This document shows positions 1 through 6,213 of a DNA stretch of 6,213 bases, one piece after another. The stretch is from Deltaproteobacteria bacterium (GTDB lineage Bacteria > Myxococcota > Myxococcia > Myxococcales > 40CM-4-68-19), in contig VBKQ01000333.1 of NCBI GenBank assembly GCA_005879505.1, forward strand, positions 1 to 6,213, read 5' to 3'. Position 1 is the first letter of the stretch, and each line of letters begins with the position of its first letter. The notes beneath the pieces were generated by a model, which was given only the letters and a program-made list of their open reading frames with translations, did not search any database and was not told the DNA's origin. The translations under genes and the position numbers were made by a program.

Positions 1-70
1 GCGACATGCCTCACGTCGCCGCGCCGCCGATGCGGACACGACGGTGCGCTGCGGTTGAAGTGTTTCGACC
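1..70. other. Region downstream of ssb, no gene seen
   Basis: This short GC-rich stretch follows the ssb stop codon. I see no convincing coding frame, tRNA or other RNA gene. The only structure is an imperfect inverted repeat at 1-19: GCGAC (1-5) pairs with GTCGC (15-19), there is one mismatch, two more pairs follow, and the loop is three bases. Read in the direction of ssb transcription it could be the stem of a transcription terminator. The sequence where a T-run would be expected lies outside the window, so this cannot be decided. Confidence 0.4.
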
Positions 71-538
71 CTAGAACGGAATGTCGTCCTCGGTGGCCTT
101 GGGCGCGCTGGACGGAGACTCGTCGATCCCCGGCGGAGGACCGCCGAAGTCCTCTGCCGGGGCGCCAGCGCCCCGACCCGCTCCGCGCCCGCCGCGGTCC
201 CCTCCGGCGAGGAACACCACTCCTCCCACCGGATTCGCGACCACCTCGGTGGTGTACTGCTTGGCGCCTTCCTTGTTCGTCCACTCCCGGGTCTGCAGCC
301 GGCCCTCGATGTACACCTGCCTGCCCTTGGAGAGGTACTCGCCGCAGTTCTCCGCCGTCTTTCCCCACACGACGACGCGGTGCCACTCGGTCCGTTCCTG
401 TTTCTGGCCCGACTTGTCCGTCCACGCTTCGTTCGTGGCGACGGTGAAGTTCGCCACCGCCTGTCCGCTCGGTGTGTATCGGACCTCGGGATCCCGGCCC
501 AGATTGCCGATCAGGATGACCTTGTTGACGCCCGCCAT
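71..538 (-). CDS. ssb: Single-stranded DNA-binding protein SSB
   Basis: This is a 155-residue SSB, which coats single-stranded DNA in replication, recombination and repair and recruits partner enzymes through its C-terminal tip. Residues 1 to about 112 form the OB fold and begin with the classic MAGVNKVILIGNLGRDPEVR. The aromatic DNA-stacking positions known from E. coli SSB are matched by W39, W52, W58 (Phe in E. coli) and W86. A Gly/Arg/Pro-rich flexible linker (about 112-145) follows, and the protein ends in the acidic tip EDDIPF that binds partner proteins. Length is typical of the family. The frame stays open 13 codons further upstream, but the start at 538 fits the family N-terminus and has a GAGAGG ribosome binding site six bases before it. 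The DacB-like gene ends 62 bp upstream on the same strand, so co-transcription is possible. Identification is secure. Whether it is the only ssb in the genome is unknown. Confidence 0.97.
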   Translation of the reverse strand: MAGVNKVILIGNLGRDPEVRYTPSGQAVANFTVATNEAWTDKSGQKQERTEWHRVVVWGKTAENCGEYLSKGRQVYIEGRLQTREWTNKEGAKQYTTEVVANPVGGVVFLAGGDRGGRGAGRGAGAPAEDFGGPPPGIDESPSSAPKATEDDIPF

Positions 539-544
539 TGCTTG

Positions 545-550
545 CCTCTC
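545..550 (-). promoter_or_regulatory. Ribosome binding site of ssb
   Basis: GAGAGG on the minus strand ends six bases before the ATG at 538. It decides between this start and the in-frame upstream ATG at 577, which would add 13 residues not seen in the SSB family. Confidence 0.7.
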
Positions 551-600
551 TTGAAATGGAGGCAGGCACCCTAACACAGGGGCCCGACAATGGACGGCGG

Positions 601-2952
601 CTAACCGCCCCCGGGACAGGCTGGAGACTGGGCCGTACAGACCGCCGAGGCGGGCTTGGCGTCCGTCGCCGGCGTGACGAGAACCGCCGGACCGGCACGG
701 GAGGGCGTGGTCCCCGGCTGCGCCGGTGCAGCAGGCGCGGCGGGGGCGCTGGCTGGTGCGCCGGACCCGGCCGGCCCCGCAGGCGGCGGAGTGGCTGGGG
801 CCGTTGCGGGCGTTGACGCAGGCGCCGAGTGGACCACCGCGTCAGGCGGCGGCGCTGGACGTCGCTCGATGGCCGCGAGCCAGTTCTCCAGTTGCGCGTC
901 ATGAGCGCTGGCCTGCGAGATCTCCTTGTGCAATGCCAGGGCAAGCGGATATCGCGCCACGTCCGTGCCGGTCTGCTCCACGCCGGCCGCAACCAACTCG
1001 ATGGCCGCCTGCGCCTGCGGCGCCGGCGCGACGCGCAGGGCGGCGAACATCTCGTCCGGCGAGGCGTCGCCCACTTCCACCAGCCCGTCGGAGAGCATGG
1101 CGGCGAGCTGCTCGTCGCGCTGCGTCCCGCGCGCCAGCGGGGCGAGGGCGAAGAGTCTCGCCAAGGCCTCGGCGCTCCCGTCGACCGCCAGATCGAGGAG
1201 AGAGGAGACCGCGGGCACCGGAAGGGCAAGCTCCCGCCCCACGCTACGGAGCCGGAGGAAGAGATCGGCAGAGGCCGGCATCGCCTCCAGCAGCATGCCG
1301 CCGCCCTGATCGGGATCGCTCCGGTACACGGCGTCGGCGAGGACGATGCGCAGCAGCGGATCGCGCTCGCCGCGCAGCGCCGAGCGGAGGAACGGCAGGT
1401 TCTTCTTGTCCCCGGCCGACGCCAGCGCCGCGTAGGTAGCGATGCGCGCTTTCAGCTCCGCCGGCTGCGCATCCTGCGGCGTCACCACCGCTGCCAGCGC
1501 CGCTTCCCGCGCTCCCGCTTCCGGCGCACCGAGCGCGGCGAGCATCCCTCCCAGCCGATCGATCGACGAGATCACCGGAGCGCTCTTTCCCGCCCAGTCG
1601 TTCACCAGCACCGAGAACACATATCGTTCGCCGCCCAGGCTCTGCACGTATCCGGAGAGCGCGGTCACCCGCTCGAGCGTCCCCGTCTTCGCCCGCAACC
1701 GGCCGGCGGCGTCAGTCCCTTCCATGCGCAGCCGCATGGTGCCGTCGCGGGCGGCGATCCCGAGCGAGGAGACGAACTCGGAGGCGACGGGGAACCGCTT
1801 CCAGACCGCCTGGAGCAACGTCGCAATCTGCCTGGCGGTGAAGCGGTTGGTGTCGTTCAGCCCACTGCCGTTCTTCAGCACATACGTGCCGCGGGGGATC
1901 CCCAGTTCGGCCAGCAGGTCCTCGGCGACCTCCAGCCCCTTGGGCCACGATCCCGGAGTCCCCTTCAGCTCGGCGCCGAGCGTCTTCACCAGCATCTCGG
2001 CGATGAAGTTCGAGGACGCCTTGTTCATGTCGTGGATGATCTCCGCCAGCTCGGGCGACTCGTAGCTCTGGATCAGCACTGCCGCCTGCGGGATCGCCCC
2101 GCGCTTCACCCGGCCGGAGACTCGGATGCCGCGCTGCCGCAGCAGCATGCGCAGGGTGTGTCCGTAGTAGAAGGCGGGGTCGCCGACGCGGCGGTACATC
2201 ATCATCGAATCGGCGCGCAGCGGAATGCGCCCGTCGACCACGATGCGCGTGCGCTCGCCTTCCGCGACGGTGCGTGGCCGCAGCTTGCGCCGCCCGTTGG
2301 CCCGGACGGTGACCACCCGATTGTCGATGACGAAGTAGTCCCGCGCGTCAGGCTCCACCTCGACGCTCGCGCGCGCCCCGACGCGGTCGGCGGGTGTGAT
2401 GTAGATGGCGACGGCGTTGTGGTTGAGGGAGAGGGCCCCGACCCCTGCCGCCCAAGCCTTGTCGCTGGGCTCCTGCTCCCAGCCGGGTCCGTACTCCTCG
2501 CGGTCGAAGAACGAGTCGTCGAGGACGATCTCCCCGATGTTGCGCACGCCGCGGTGCCAGAGATCGGAGACGAGACCGTCGAGCCGCTCGGTGGTGACCG
2601 AGGGATCGCCGCGTCCCTTGACGTAGAGCACCCCGATCCGGCCGCGCTGGATCGGCTTGTCCGTCAGGTAATCGGTGGTGAACCGGTACTCCGGACCGAG
2701 ACGCAACAGCCCCGTTGCCGCCGTGACCAGCTTCGTGTTGGAGGCCGGATTGAGGAGATCGTCCGGATTGCGGGAGTAGACGACCTGGCCGTCGTCGAGC
2801 GATTCCACCTGCAGCGCCACGTGGGCGTTGGAGAGGGGAGGCTGGGAGAGAAGCTGCTCGACCGCCTTGCGCAACGCCTCGCGGTCGGACTTGTCCGCGC
2901 GCGCCGCGAGCGGCGACACGGCGAGAATCACGACCGCCAGAATCCTGCGCAC
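601..2952 (-). CDS. dacB: D-Ala-D-Ala carboxypeptidase/endopeptidase (PBP4/DacB family) with long C-terminal extension
   Basis: This 783-residue protein belongs to the PBP4 (DacB, peptidase S13, class C low-molecular-mass penicillin-binding protein) family. These enzymes remove the terminal D-Ala or cut D-Ala-mDAP cross-links in periplasmic peptidoglycan. A signal peptide is visible: RR, a hydrophobic core, then ARA at residues 17-19 as the likely cleavage site. The three active-site motifs are intact: S71-N-T-K74 (nucleophile and base), S313-S-N315, and K422-T-G424. Their spacing is close to E. coli PBP4 (S62, S306, K417). The intervening 100-260 region matches the inserted domains of this family. 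NGSGL at 361-365 is another family landmark. E. coli PBP4 is about 477 residues long, so residues from about 475 are extra: an Ala/Leu-rich helical region (475-690) resembling HEAT-type repeats, then a Pro/Ala-rich tail with two cysteines (C772, C779). The start is GTG at 2952, chosen for the signal peptide and a GAGG six bases upstream. nagZ is transcribed divergently. The enzyme family is secure. The function of the extension is unknown. Confidence 0.93.
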   Translation of the reverse strand: MRRILAVVILAVSPLAARADKSDREALRKAVEQLLSQPPLSNAHVALQVESLDDGQVVYSRNPDDLLNPASNTKLVTAATGLLRLGPEYRFTTDYLTDKPIQRGRIGVLYVKGRGDPSVTTERLDGLVSDLWHRGVRNIGEIVLDDSFFDREEYGPGWEQEPSDKAWAAGVGALSLNHNAVAIYITPADRVGARASVEVEPDARDYFVIDNRVVTVRANGRRKLRPRTVAEGERTRIVVDGRIPLRADSMMMYRRVGDPAFYYGHTLRMLLRQRGIRVSGRVKRGAIPQAAVLIQSYESPELAEIIHDMNKASSNFIAEMLVKTLGAELKGTPGSWPKGLEVAEDLLAELGIPRGTYVLKNGSGLNDTNRFTARQIATLLQAVWKRFPVASEFVSSLGIAARDGTMRLRMEGTDAAGRLRAKTGTLERVTALSGYVQSLGGERYVFSVLVNDWAGKSAPVISSIDRLGGMLAALGAPEAGAREAALAAVVTPQDAQPAELKARIATYAALASAGDKKNLPFLRSALRGERDPLLRIVLADAVYRSDPDQGGGMLLEAMPASADLFLRLRSVGRELALPVPAVSSLLDLAVDGSAEALARLFALAPLARGTQRDEQLAAMLSDGLVEVGDASPDEMFAALRVAPAPQAQAAIELVAAGVEQTGTDVARYPLALALHKEISQASAHDAQLENWLAAIERRPAPPPDAVVHSAPASTPATAPATPPPAGPAGSGAPASAPAAPAAPAQPGTTPSRAGPAVLVTPATDAKPASAVCTAQSPACPGGG
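604..861 (-). repeat. Low-complexity Pro/Ala coding segment at the DacB C-terminus
   Basis: This stretch encodes residues 698-783 of the DacB-like protein. It is dominated by Ala and Pro with some Gly, Ser and Thr, and has no regular repeat unit that I can define. The last 13 residues contain two cysteines seven residues apart in a Gly/Pro context. Such tails usually act as disordered spacers in secreted or envelope proteins. The two cysteines could form a disulfide, which is inference. Confidence 0.6.
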
Positions 2953-2958
2953 CTTGAA

Positions 2959-2962
2959 CCTC
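2959..2962 (-). promoter_or_regulatory. Ribosome binding site of dacB
   Basis: GAGG on the minus strand sits six bases before the GTG at 2952. Together with the signal peptide that begins there, it supports this non-ATG start. Confidence 0.55.
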
Positions 2963-2977
2963 GAGGGGGCTTGCCTG

Positions 2978-2998
2978 CGCCTGAAAGGTTATCAGGCG
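2978..2998. promoter_or_regulatory. Inverted repeat in the dacB upstream region (possible operator or leader hairpin)
   Basis: CGCCTGA (2978-2984) and TCAGGCG (2992-2998) are perfect reverse complements of seven bases separated by seven bases. The element lies about 25 bp upstream of the dacB start and overlaps the best candidate -10 hexamer. It could be a protein-binding operator or a hairpin in the mRNA leader. There is no T-run, so it does not look like an intrinsic terminator. Confidence 0.4.
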
Positions 2999-3017
2999 TT
3001 CGTGCGCCCGGCAACAA
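2988..3017 (-). promoter_or_regulatory. Weak candidate sigma-70 promoter for dacB
   Basis: On the minus strand TTGTTG (3017-3012) and GATAAC (2993-2988) are separated by 18 bases, within the permitted spacing. The matches to consensus are three of six and four of six. The position, about 35 bases before the dacB start, is suitable, but in GC-rich genomes such matches are weak evidence. Confidence 0.22.
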
Positions 3018-3031
3018 AACTGTCGGGTAAT

Positions 3032-3041
3032 CAAACGTTTG
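3032..3041. promoter_or_regulatory. Perfect 10-bp palindrome flanked by direct repeats
   Basis: CAAACGTTTG is fully self-complementary and lies near the middle of the divergent region. It is flanked by two copies of TGTCGGG at 3021-3027 and 3045-3051, with start points 24 bp apart. A regulator site controlling one or both genes is possible. I recognise no known regulator from this sequence. Confidence 0.3.
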
Positions 3042-3149
3042 CGTTGTCGGGCACGCGGCGGGCGGCGCGCGGTGGCGCGTACCCTGGCACAACAAGCGGA
3101 CTTTCCCGCGGCATCTCGCCGTGGGAGAGTGCACGCCGCCTTTCGCCCC

Positions 3150-3154
3150 AGGGG
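3150..3154 (+). promoter_or_regulatory. Ribosome binding site of nagZ
   Basis: AGGGG ends seven bases before the ATG at 3162. It favours that start over any upstream in-frame start; an upstream extension would add a basic segment unlike the family N-terminus. Confidence 0.55.
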
Positions 3155-3161
3155 TAGGCAA

Positions 3162-4298
3162 ATGGACGAGTTCGAACGCCAGGCAGCCCGATGCGTCTTC
3201 GTCGGAATCCAGGGGACGACGCTCGCACCAGCCGAGCTGGAGCTGGTGCGTCGCGGCGTCGGAGGCGTGATCCTGTTCGCCCGCAACGTCGCCGAGCCGG
3301 GCCAGGTCGCGGAGCTCGCGCGGAGCTTGAAGGCGGGCGCGCCGGGTCCGCTGCTCATCTGCGTCGATCAGGAGGGCGGGCGCGTCCAGCGGCTCCGCCC
3401 CCCTCACTGGATTGCCTGGCCAAGCATGCGCCGGCTGGGCGAGATCGATCAGCAGGGAGGGCTCGACGGAACGAACGGGACGGTGATCGCCGAGCGGGTG
3501 GGCGAGATGATCGCCCGCGAGCTTTCTGCCTCTGGAATCGACGTCGATTTCGCGCCGGTGCTCGACGTGGATACCAATCCGGACAACCCGGTCATCGGCG
3601 ACCGTTCGTTCTCCCGCGATCCCCGGCGGGTCGCGCGGCTCGGCGTGGCGTTGGCGCAGGGACTGGAGCGGTCCGGCGTGGCGAGTTGCGCGAAGCACTT
3701 TCCGGGTCACGGCGACACTTCGCAGGACTCCCACCTGACGCTCCCCCGCCTCGCGCACGACGAGAAACGCCTCTGGGAGGTCGAGCTGGTCCCGTTCGTG
3801 GCCGCTGCGCGCGCGGGCATCGCCTCGGTGATGACGGCGCACGTGCGATTCGAGACGTTCGATCGCCTTCCGGCGACGCTCTCGCCGGTCGCGCTGCGGC
3901 TGTTGCGCCAGGACATCGGGTTTCGCGGTTGCTGCATCTCCGACGACCTGGAGATGCGCGCCATCTCCGATATCTGGGGCATACCCGACGCGGCGGAGCT
4001 CTCCATCACCGCCGGATGCGACGCCGTGCTCGTCTCTCATACGCTGCAGCATCAACACGACGCCATCGACGCCATCGCCCGCGGCGCCCGGGCGGGGCCG
4101 CTGCCGCGCGAGCGGCTGGCGGAGGCGGCCTCGCGCGTGGAGGCGCTGCAGAAGTTCGCGCGCCCTGCCACTGCAATCGATCCTTCGTCCGCTTCATCCG
4201 CGACCGCGGCAACGGCGCACCGCCAATTCGCTGCCCGTCTGCTGGAGGCCGCGGCCCGCATCGAGCGGCCGATCGACCCCACCGAACGCCGCGTGTGA
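3162..4298 (+). CDS. nagZ: Beta-N-acetylhexosaminidase NagZ (glycoside hydrolase family 3)
   Basis: This 378-residue enzyme belongs to glycoside hydrolase family 3. NagZ removes the non-reducing GlcNAc from GlcNAc-1,6-anhydroMurNAc muropeptides imported during cell-wall recycling. The products feed the recycling pathway, and in some Gram-negatives the anhydroMurNAc-peptides also signal to AmpR. No signal peptide is visible, so it is probably cytoplasmic. Family motifs are present in order: VGGVILFARN at 33-42, VDQEGGRVQRL at 68-78, KHFPGHGDT at 178-186 followed by D189-S-H191 (the Asp-His dyad used as acid/base in NagZ), and SDDLEMRAI at 260-268 with D261 as the likely nucleophile. Length is close to the roughly 340 residues of E. 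coli NagZ, with an Ala-rich C-terminal addition after about residue 335. It is divergent from the dacB-like gene, another peptidoglycan enzyme, and convergent with the BatA-like gene, stops 3 bp apart. It is complete and appears active. Confidence 0.95.
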   Translation: MDEFERQAARCVFVGIQGTTLAPAELELVRRGVGGVILFARNVAEPGQVAELARSLKAGAPGPLLICVDQEGGRVQRLRPPHWIAWPSMRRLGEIDQQGGLDGTNGTVIAERVGEMIARELSASGIDVDFAPVLDVDTNPDNPVIGDRSFSRDPRRVARLGVALAQGLERSGVASCAKHFPGHGDTSQDSHLTLPRLAHDEKRLWEVELVPFVAAARAGIASVMTAHVRFETFDRLPATLSPVALRLLRQDIGFRGCCISDDLEMRAISDIWGIPDAAELSITAGCDAVLVSHTLQHQHDAIDAIARGARAGPLPRERLAEAASRVEALQKFARPATAIDPSSASSATAATAHRQFAARLLEAAARIERPIDPTERRV

Positions 4299-4315
4299 CC
4301 GTCACCTGCGGGTGA
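4295..4315. repeat. Overlapping inverted repeats across the two convergent stop codons
   Basis: GTGAC-C-GTCAC (4295-4305) is an 11-bp inverted repeat containing the TGA of nagZ and, on the other strand, the TGA of the BatA-like gene. TCACC (4302-4306) can alternatively pair with GGTGA (4311-4315) around a four-base loop. There is no T-run on either side, so a standard intrinsic terminator is not supported. Confidence 0.35.
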
Positions 4316-6213
4316 GGGCGCCTTCGCCGAGCAGCGCCAGTGCCCCTAAGAGCAGCAACCCGCTCCAGAGCGGCGTACCTTGGACGCCTTGGGCGGCGGC
4401 AGCGGAGGCGGCCACCCGGGCGGAACCGGCGCCACCAAGCCGGGCCTTCAGCTCGCCCTCGTCGACGCGCCGCATGTCGCTCTCCTTCGGATCGAGATTG
4501 GCCACGAACGCCAGCGTCGGCTCCTCCCGGGGCGCCGACAGGGTGCGCTCCTCGCCGACCATGGAGTTTGCGGGCTGGCGCTGCTCGAGGGCGTCCGCGA
4601 GCCAACTGACCGACTGCTGCAGGACGGGAAGGAAGGAGACGCGGATCGGCCAATCCGTCCAGGTCCGCGAGACGGAGCTGGTGTAGAGGAGCACGCGGCC
4701 GGCGCCGAGCCGCTTCTCGATCAGCGCCGGAGCGCCGTCGTCGTAGGAAGCCAGCGTGTGCCCCTGCCCTTCCGGCTTGAGCAGCGCGTACCGGAAGGTG
4801 CGCGCGCTCTCCAGGCCCTCGCGCTCCGCAGGACCGAAGACGTGGAACAGGGGGTGCGCCCATTCGATCAGTCCGAAGCGGGCGGCGTGCTCCTCCGCTC
4901 CCTGCGCTCCCGGCTCGGCGGCGGTCTTGATCAGGTGCAACGGCCGGGGCAGCACCTCGCCGAGGACCTCGTTGTATGCGTCGGGATCGACGTGATCGCC
5001 GAGCGCGATGAAGACCCCCAGTCCCCGCTGGACCACCGCCTGGCGCAGCTTGTCGGCGAACGGTTTCGGCGGCGCGGCCACGTTCAGCAGCAGCAGCACG
5101 TCATACCCGTCGAGCGGCGCATTCGCCGCCGCGTCCGCGTCTAGCGTCTGCGCGTGGATGCGGCCGCCGGTGCGCGCCGGCGCGAGAGCCGCCTCGACGA
5201 AGAACGCCTCGTCGCGCGACCGCAGGCTGGAGGGGGCACCGTCCACGATCAGCGCCTTCACGTCGCGCGGGACGTGCACCACGAAGTCCTGGCCATCATC
5301 CTCGTCCAGACCCTGCGCCTCCTCGCGGGTCAGCTCCACGCGCCCGGTGACCACTCCGGCGGGCAACACGGCGCCGAGCGTCTTCTTCGCGGTGCCGCGC
5401 GGGGGAACGTCGACGAATCCCTTCGCGACCGTGTGCGCGCCGACCTTGAGCGAGACCTGCATCCCCGAAACGGGTTGTCCGCTGGAATTGGCCACGGTGG
5501 CGACCACCTCGTACCCCCGCGGTCCCAACGAGGCGGACGGCCGGACAACGGTCGCGATCACTGCCGCGTTTGGCAGCTCGCTCCCCCGCGCCGCATCGAC
5601 CAGGACGACGTTCGGACGGATCGCCTGCGCGCCCGGCGGGGCGGTGGCGGGCGGCGGAACCAGCGGCGGCGGCGCGTCCAGCCGGATCGAGTGCGCCGCC
5701 AGATCGCTGAAGGCGATGATGCGTTTGCCGGCTACCGGGCTCTCCCCGAGCGCCTTCGCCGCTGCCGCCAGGCAGCTGGTCATGTCCGACATCAGATAAG
5801 TCGGCTGCGCCGACTGCAGCACGCGGCGCACCGCCAGGCGATCGAACGAAGGGGCCGCCATTCCTCCGCCGCTGAATCCGGCCGGACCGGCGCAGAGGCC
5901 CGCCGCCGCCGGCTCGTCCGGGCCCAGGCGATCGAGCGCCGCGAGCGCCTCGCTTCGCGCCTTCTCGAACAGAGTCTTCGACCCCATCCGGTAACGCATC
6001 GAGAGCGACGCATCGAGCACCAGTGCAGTTGCCTGCGGCCCTGAGGATTGCGCCGCCTGCACCCCGCGAGGCTTGATCGAGGGACGCGCCAGCGCGAGCG
6101 CCACGGCCGCGATCAACAAGCAGCGCAGCGCGAGCAGCAGGATCTGCCGGAGCCGCAGCCTGCGCGCCTTCTGCCGGTGCGAGCGCAGCACGAATTCGAT
6201 CGCTCCGAAGCTG
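4302..6213 (-). CDS. BatA-like membrane protein with vWA domain (5' end beyond the window)
   Basis: The frame is open to the right edge, so the N-terminus is missing. A GTG at 6191 is in frame, but the seven codons before it (reading SFGAIEF) continue the usual BatA N-terminal pattern, so it is not the real start; about 20-50 residues are probably absent. Numbering from the GTG codon: a basic stretch and membrane helix (about 17-35), then a vWA domain (about 54-170) with an apparently complete metal site (D60-x-S62-x-S64, T138, D163). A Pro-rich linker (174-188), a beta-rich segment (about 225-308) and an alpha/beta domain resembling class I glutamine amidotransferase folds but without an obvious catalytic cysteine (about 311-420) follow. 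It ends in a C-terminal helix (about 607-622) and TRR. BatA-type proteins are usually encoded with MoxR ATPases and DUF58 proteins and are linked to envelope stress or aerotolerance. The exact role is unproven. The helices suggest an anchored protein with most of its mass in the periplasm. Confidence 0.85.
   Translation of the reverse strand, partial: SFGAIEFVLRSHRQKARRLRLRQILLLALRCLLIAAVALALARPSIKPRGVQAAQSSGPQATALVLDASLSMRYRMGSKTLFEKARSEALAALDRLGPDEPAAAGLCAGPAGFSGGGMAAPSFDRLAVRRVLQSAQPTYLMSDMTSCLAAAAKALGESPVAGKRIIAFSDLAAHSIRLDAPPPLVPPPATAPPGAQAIRPNVVLVDAARGSELPNAAVIATVVRPSASLGPRGYEVVATVANSSGQPVSGMQVSLKVGAHTVAKGFVDVPPRGTAKKTLGAVLPAGVVTGRVELTREEAQGLDEDDGQDFVVHVPRDVKALIVDGAPSSLRSRDEAFFVEAALAPARTGGRIHAQTLDADAAANAPLDGYDVLLLLNVAAPPKPFADKLRQAVVQRGLGVFIALGDHVDPDAYNEVLGEVLPRPLHLIKTAAEPGAQGAEEHAARFGLIEWAHPLFHVFGPAEREGLESARTFRYALLKPEGQGHTLASYDDGAPALIEKRLGAGRVLLYTSSVSRTWTDWPIRVSFLPVLQQSVSWLADALEQRQPANSMVGEERTLSAPREEPTLAFVANLDPKESDMRRVDEGELKARLGGAGSARVAASAAAAQGVQGTPLWSGLLLLGALALLGEGALTRR

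Larger units (their letters stand above)
2953..3161. promoter_or_regulatory. Divergent intergenic control region between dacB and nagZ
   Basis: This 209-bp region separates the divergently transcribed dacB-like and nagZ genes and must hold the transcription starts of both unless one is read from further away. Bases from about 2981 to 3048 are clearly poorer in GC than their surroundings, as expected of a promoter. The region contains the inverted repeat at 2978-2998, the palindrome at 3032-3041 and two copies of TGTCGGG (3021-3027 and 3045-3051). The nagZ-proximal part (about 3052-3150) is GC-rich with no recognisable consensus promoter. No riboswitch or small gene is recognised. Confidence 0.6.

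Noticed and set aside
1..19. Intrinsic terminator for ssb
   Set aside because: The stem is short and contains a mismatch, and the position of a T-run on the ssb strand is outside the window, so it cannot be claimed.
829..3030. A 733-codon open frame on the plus strand, antisense to dacB
   Set aside because: It is the complementary shadow of the DacB-like gene. High GC keeps stop codons rare on the opposite strand. The product is rich in Arg, His and Gln with no recognisable domain, whereas the minus-strand frame has a signal peptide and all three active-site motifs.
3039..3161. N-terminal extension of NagZ from an upstream in-frame start
   Set aside because: The extra 41 residues are basic and low in similarity to any NagZ N-terminus. 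The ATG at 3162 has a well-placed ribosome binding site and starts the protein at the family's usual position.
2928..4058. A 376-codon open frame on the minus strand, antisense to nagZ
   Set aside because: It lies over nagZ, whose motifs are all intact on the plus strand, and its Arg/Asp/His-rich product resembles no family. It is a GC-driven shadow.
3191..4315. A second plus-strand frame across nagZ with 374 codons
   Set aside because: The product is almost entirely Arg, Ala and Gly, typical of an off-frame reading of GC-rich coding DNA.
5154..6044. Long plus-strand frames opposite the BatA-like gene (also 4380-5144 and 5008-5799)
   Set aside because: They have Arg/Gly or Ala/Ser-biased products with no domain, and all overlap a minus-strand gene with clear vWA and membrane features.
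6189..6191. GTG as the true start of the BatA-like gene
   Set aside because: The frame stays open to the window edge, and the codons just before it match the usual conserved N-terminal part of BatA proteins.

Overview
The window is uniformly GC-rich. It is filled by four protein-coding genes, with no RNA gene, mobile element, CRISPR array or pseudogene visible. The GC content, the SSB sequence, the Pro/Ala-rich protein tail and a BatA-type von Willebrand factor A protein suggest a Gram-negative bacterium. A deltaproteobacterial or myxobacterial relative is the best guess, but this is inferred from style and not from a marker-gene comparison.

Layout, left to right. (1) Positions 1-70 hold only the sequence downstream of ssb, with one small imperfect hairpin. 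(2) 71-538, minus strand: a complete single-stranded DNA-binding protein. (3) 601-2952, minus strand: a secreted PBP4/DacB-family D-alanyl-D-alanine carboxypeptidase/endopeptidase with an unusually long C-terminal extension. It lies 62 bp upstream of ssb in the same direction and may be co-transcribed with it. (4) 2953-3161: a 209-bp divergent intergenic region, the only real control region in the window, with two short inverted-repeat structures. (5) 3162-4298, plus strand: a cytoplasmic family-3 glycosidase, NagZ. (6) 4302-6213, minus strand: a membrane-anchored BatA-like vWA protein whose N-terminus runs off the right edge. It converges on nagZ with only 3 bp between the stop codons.

The biological theme is envelope and peptidoglycan metabolism. 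The DacB-like enzyme trims or cleaves peptide stems in the periplasm. NagZ removes GlcNAc from recycled muropeptides in the cytoplasm. The two genes share a divergent promoter region. The BatA-like protein probably belongs to a MoxR/DUF58/vWA operon continuing beyond the right edge, and ssb is a housekeeping replication and repair gene. No new multi-gene system is evident. The least ordinary parts are the helical-repeat plus Pro/Ala/Cys extension of the DacB-like protein and the symmetric elements in the divergent control region.
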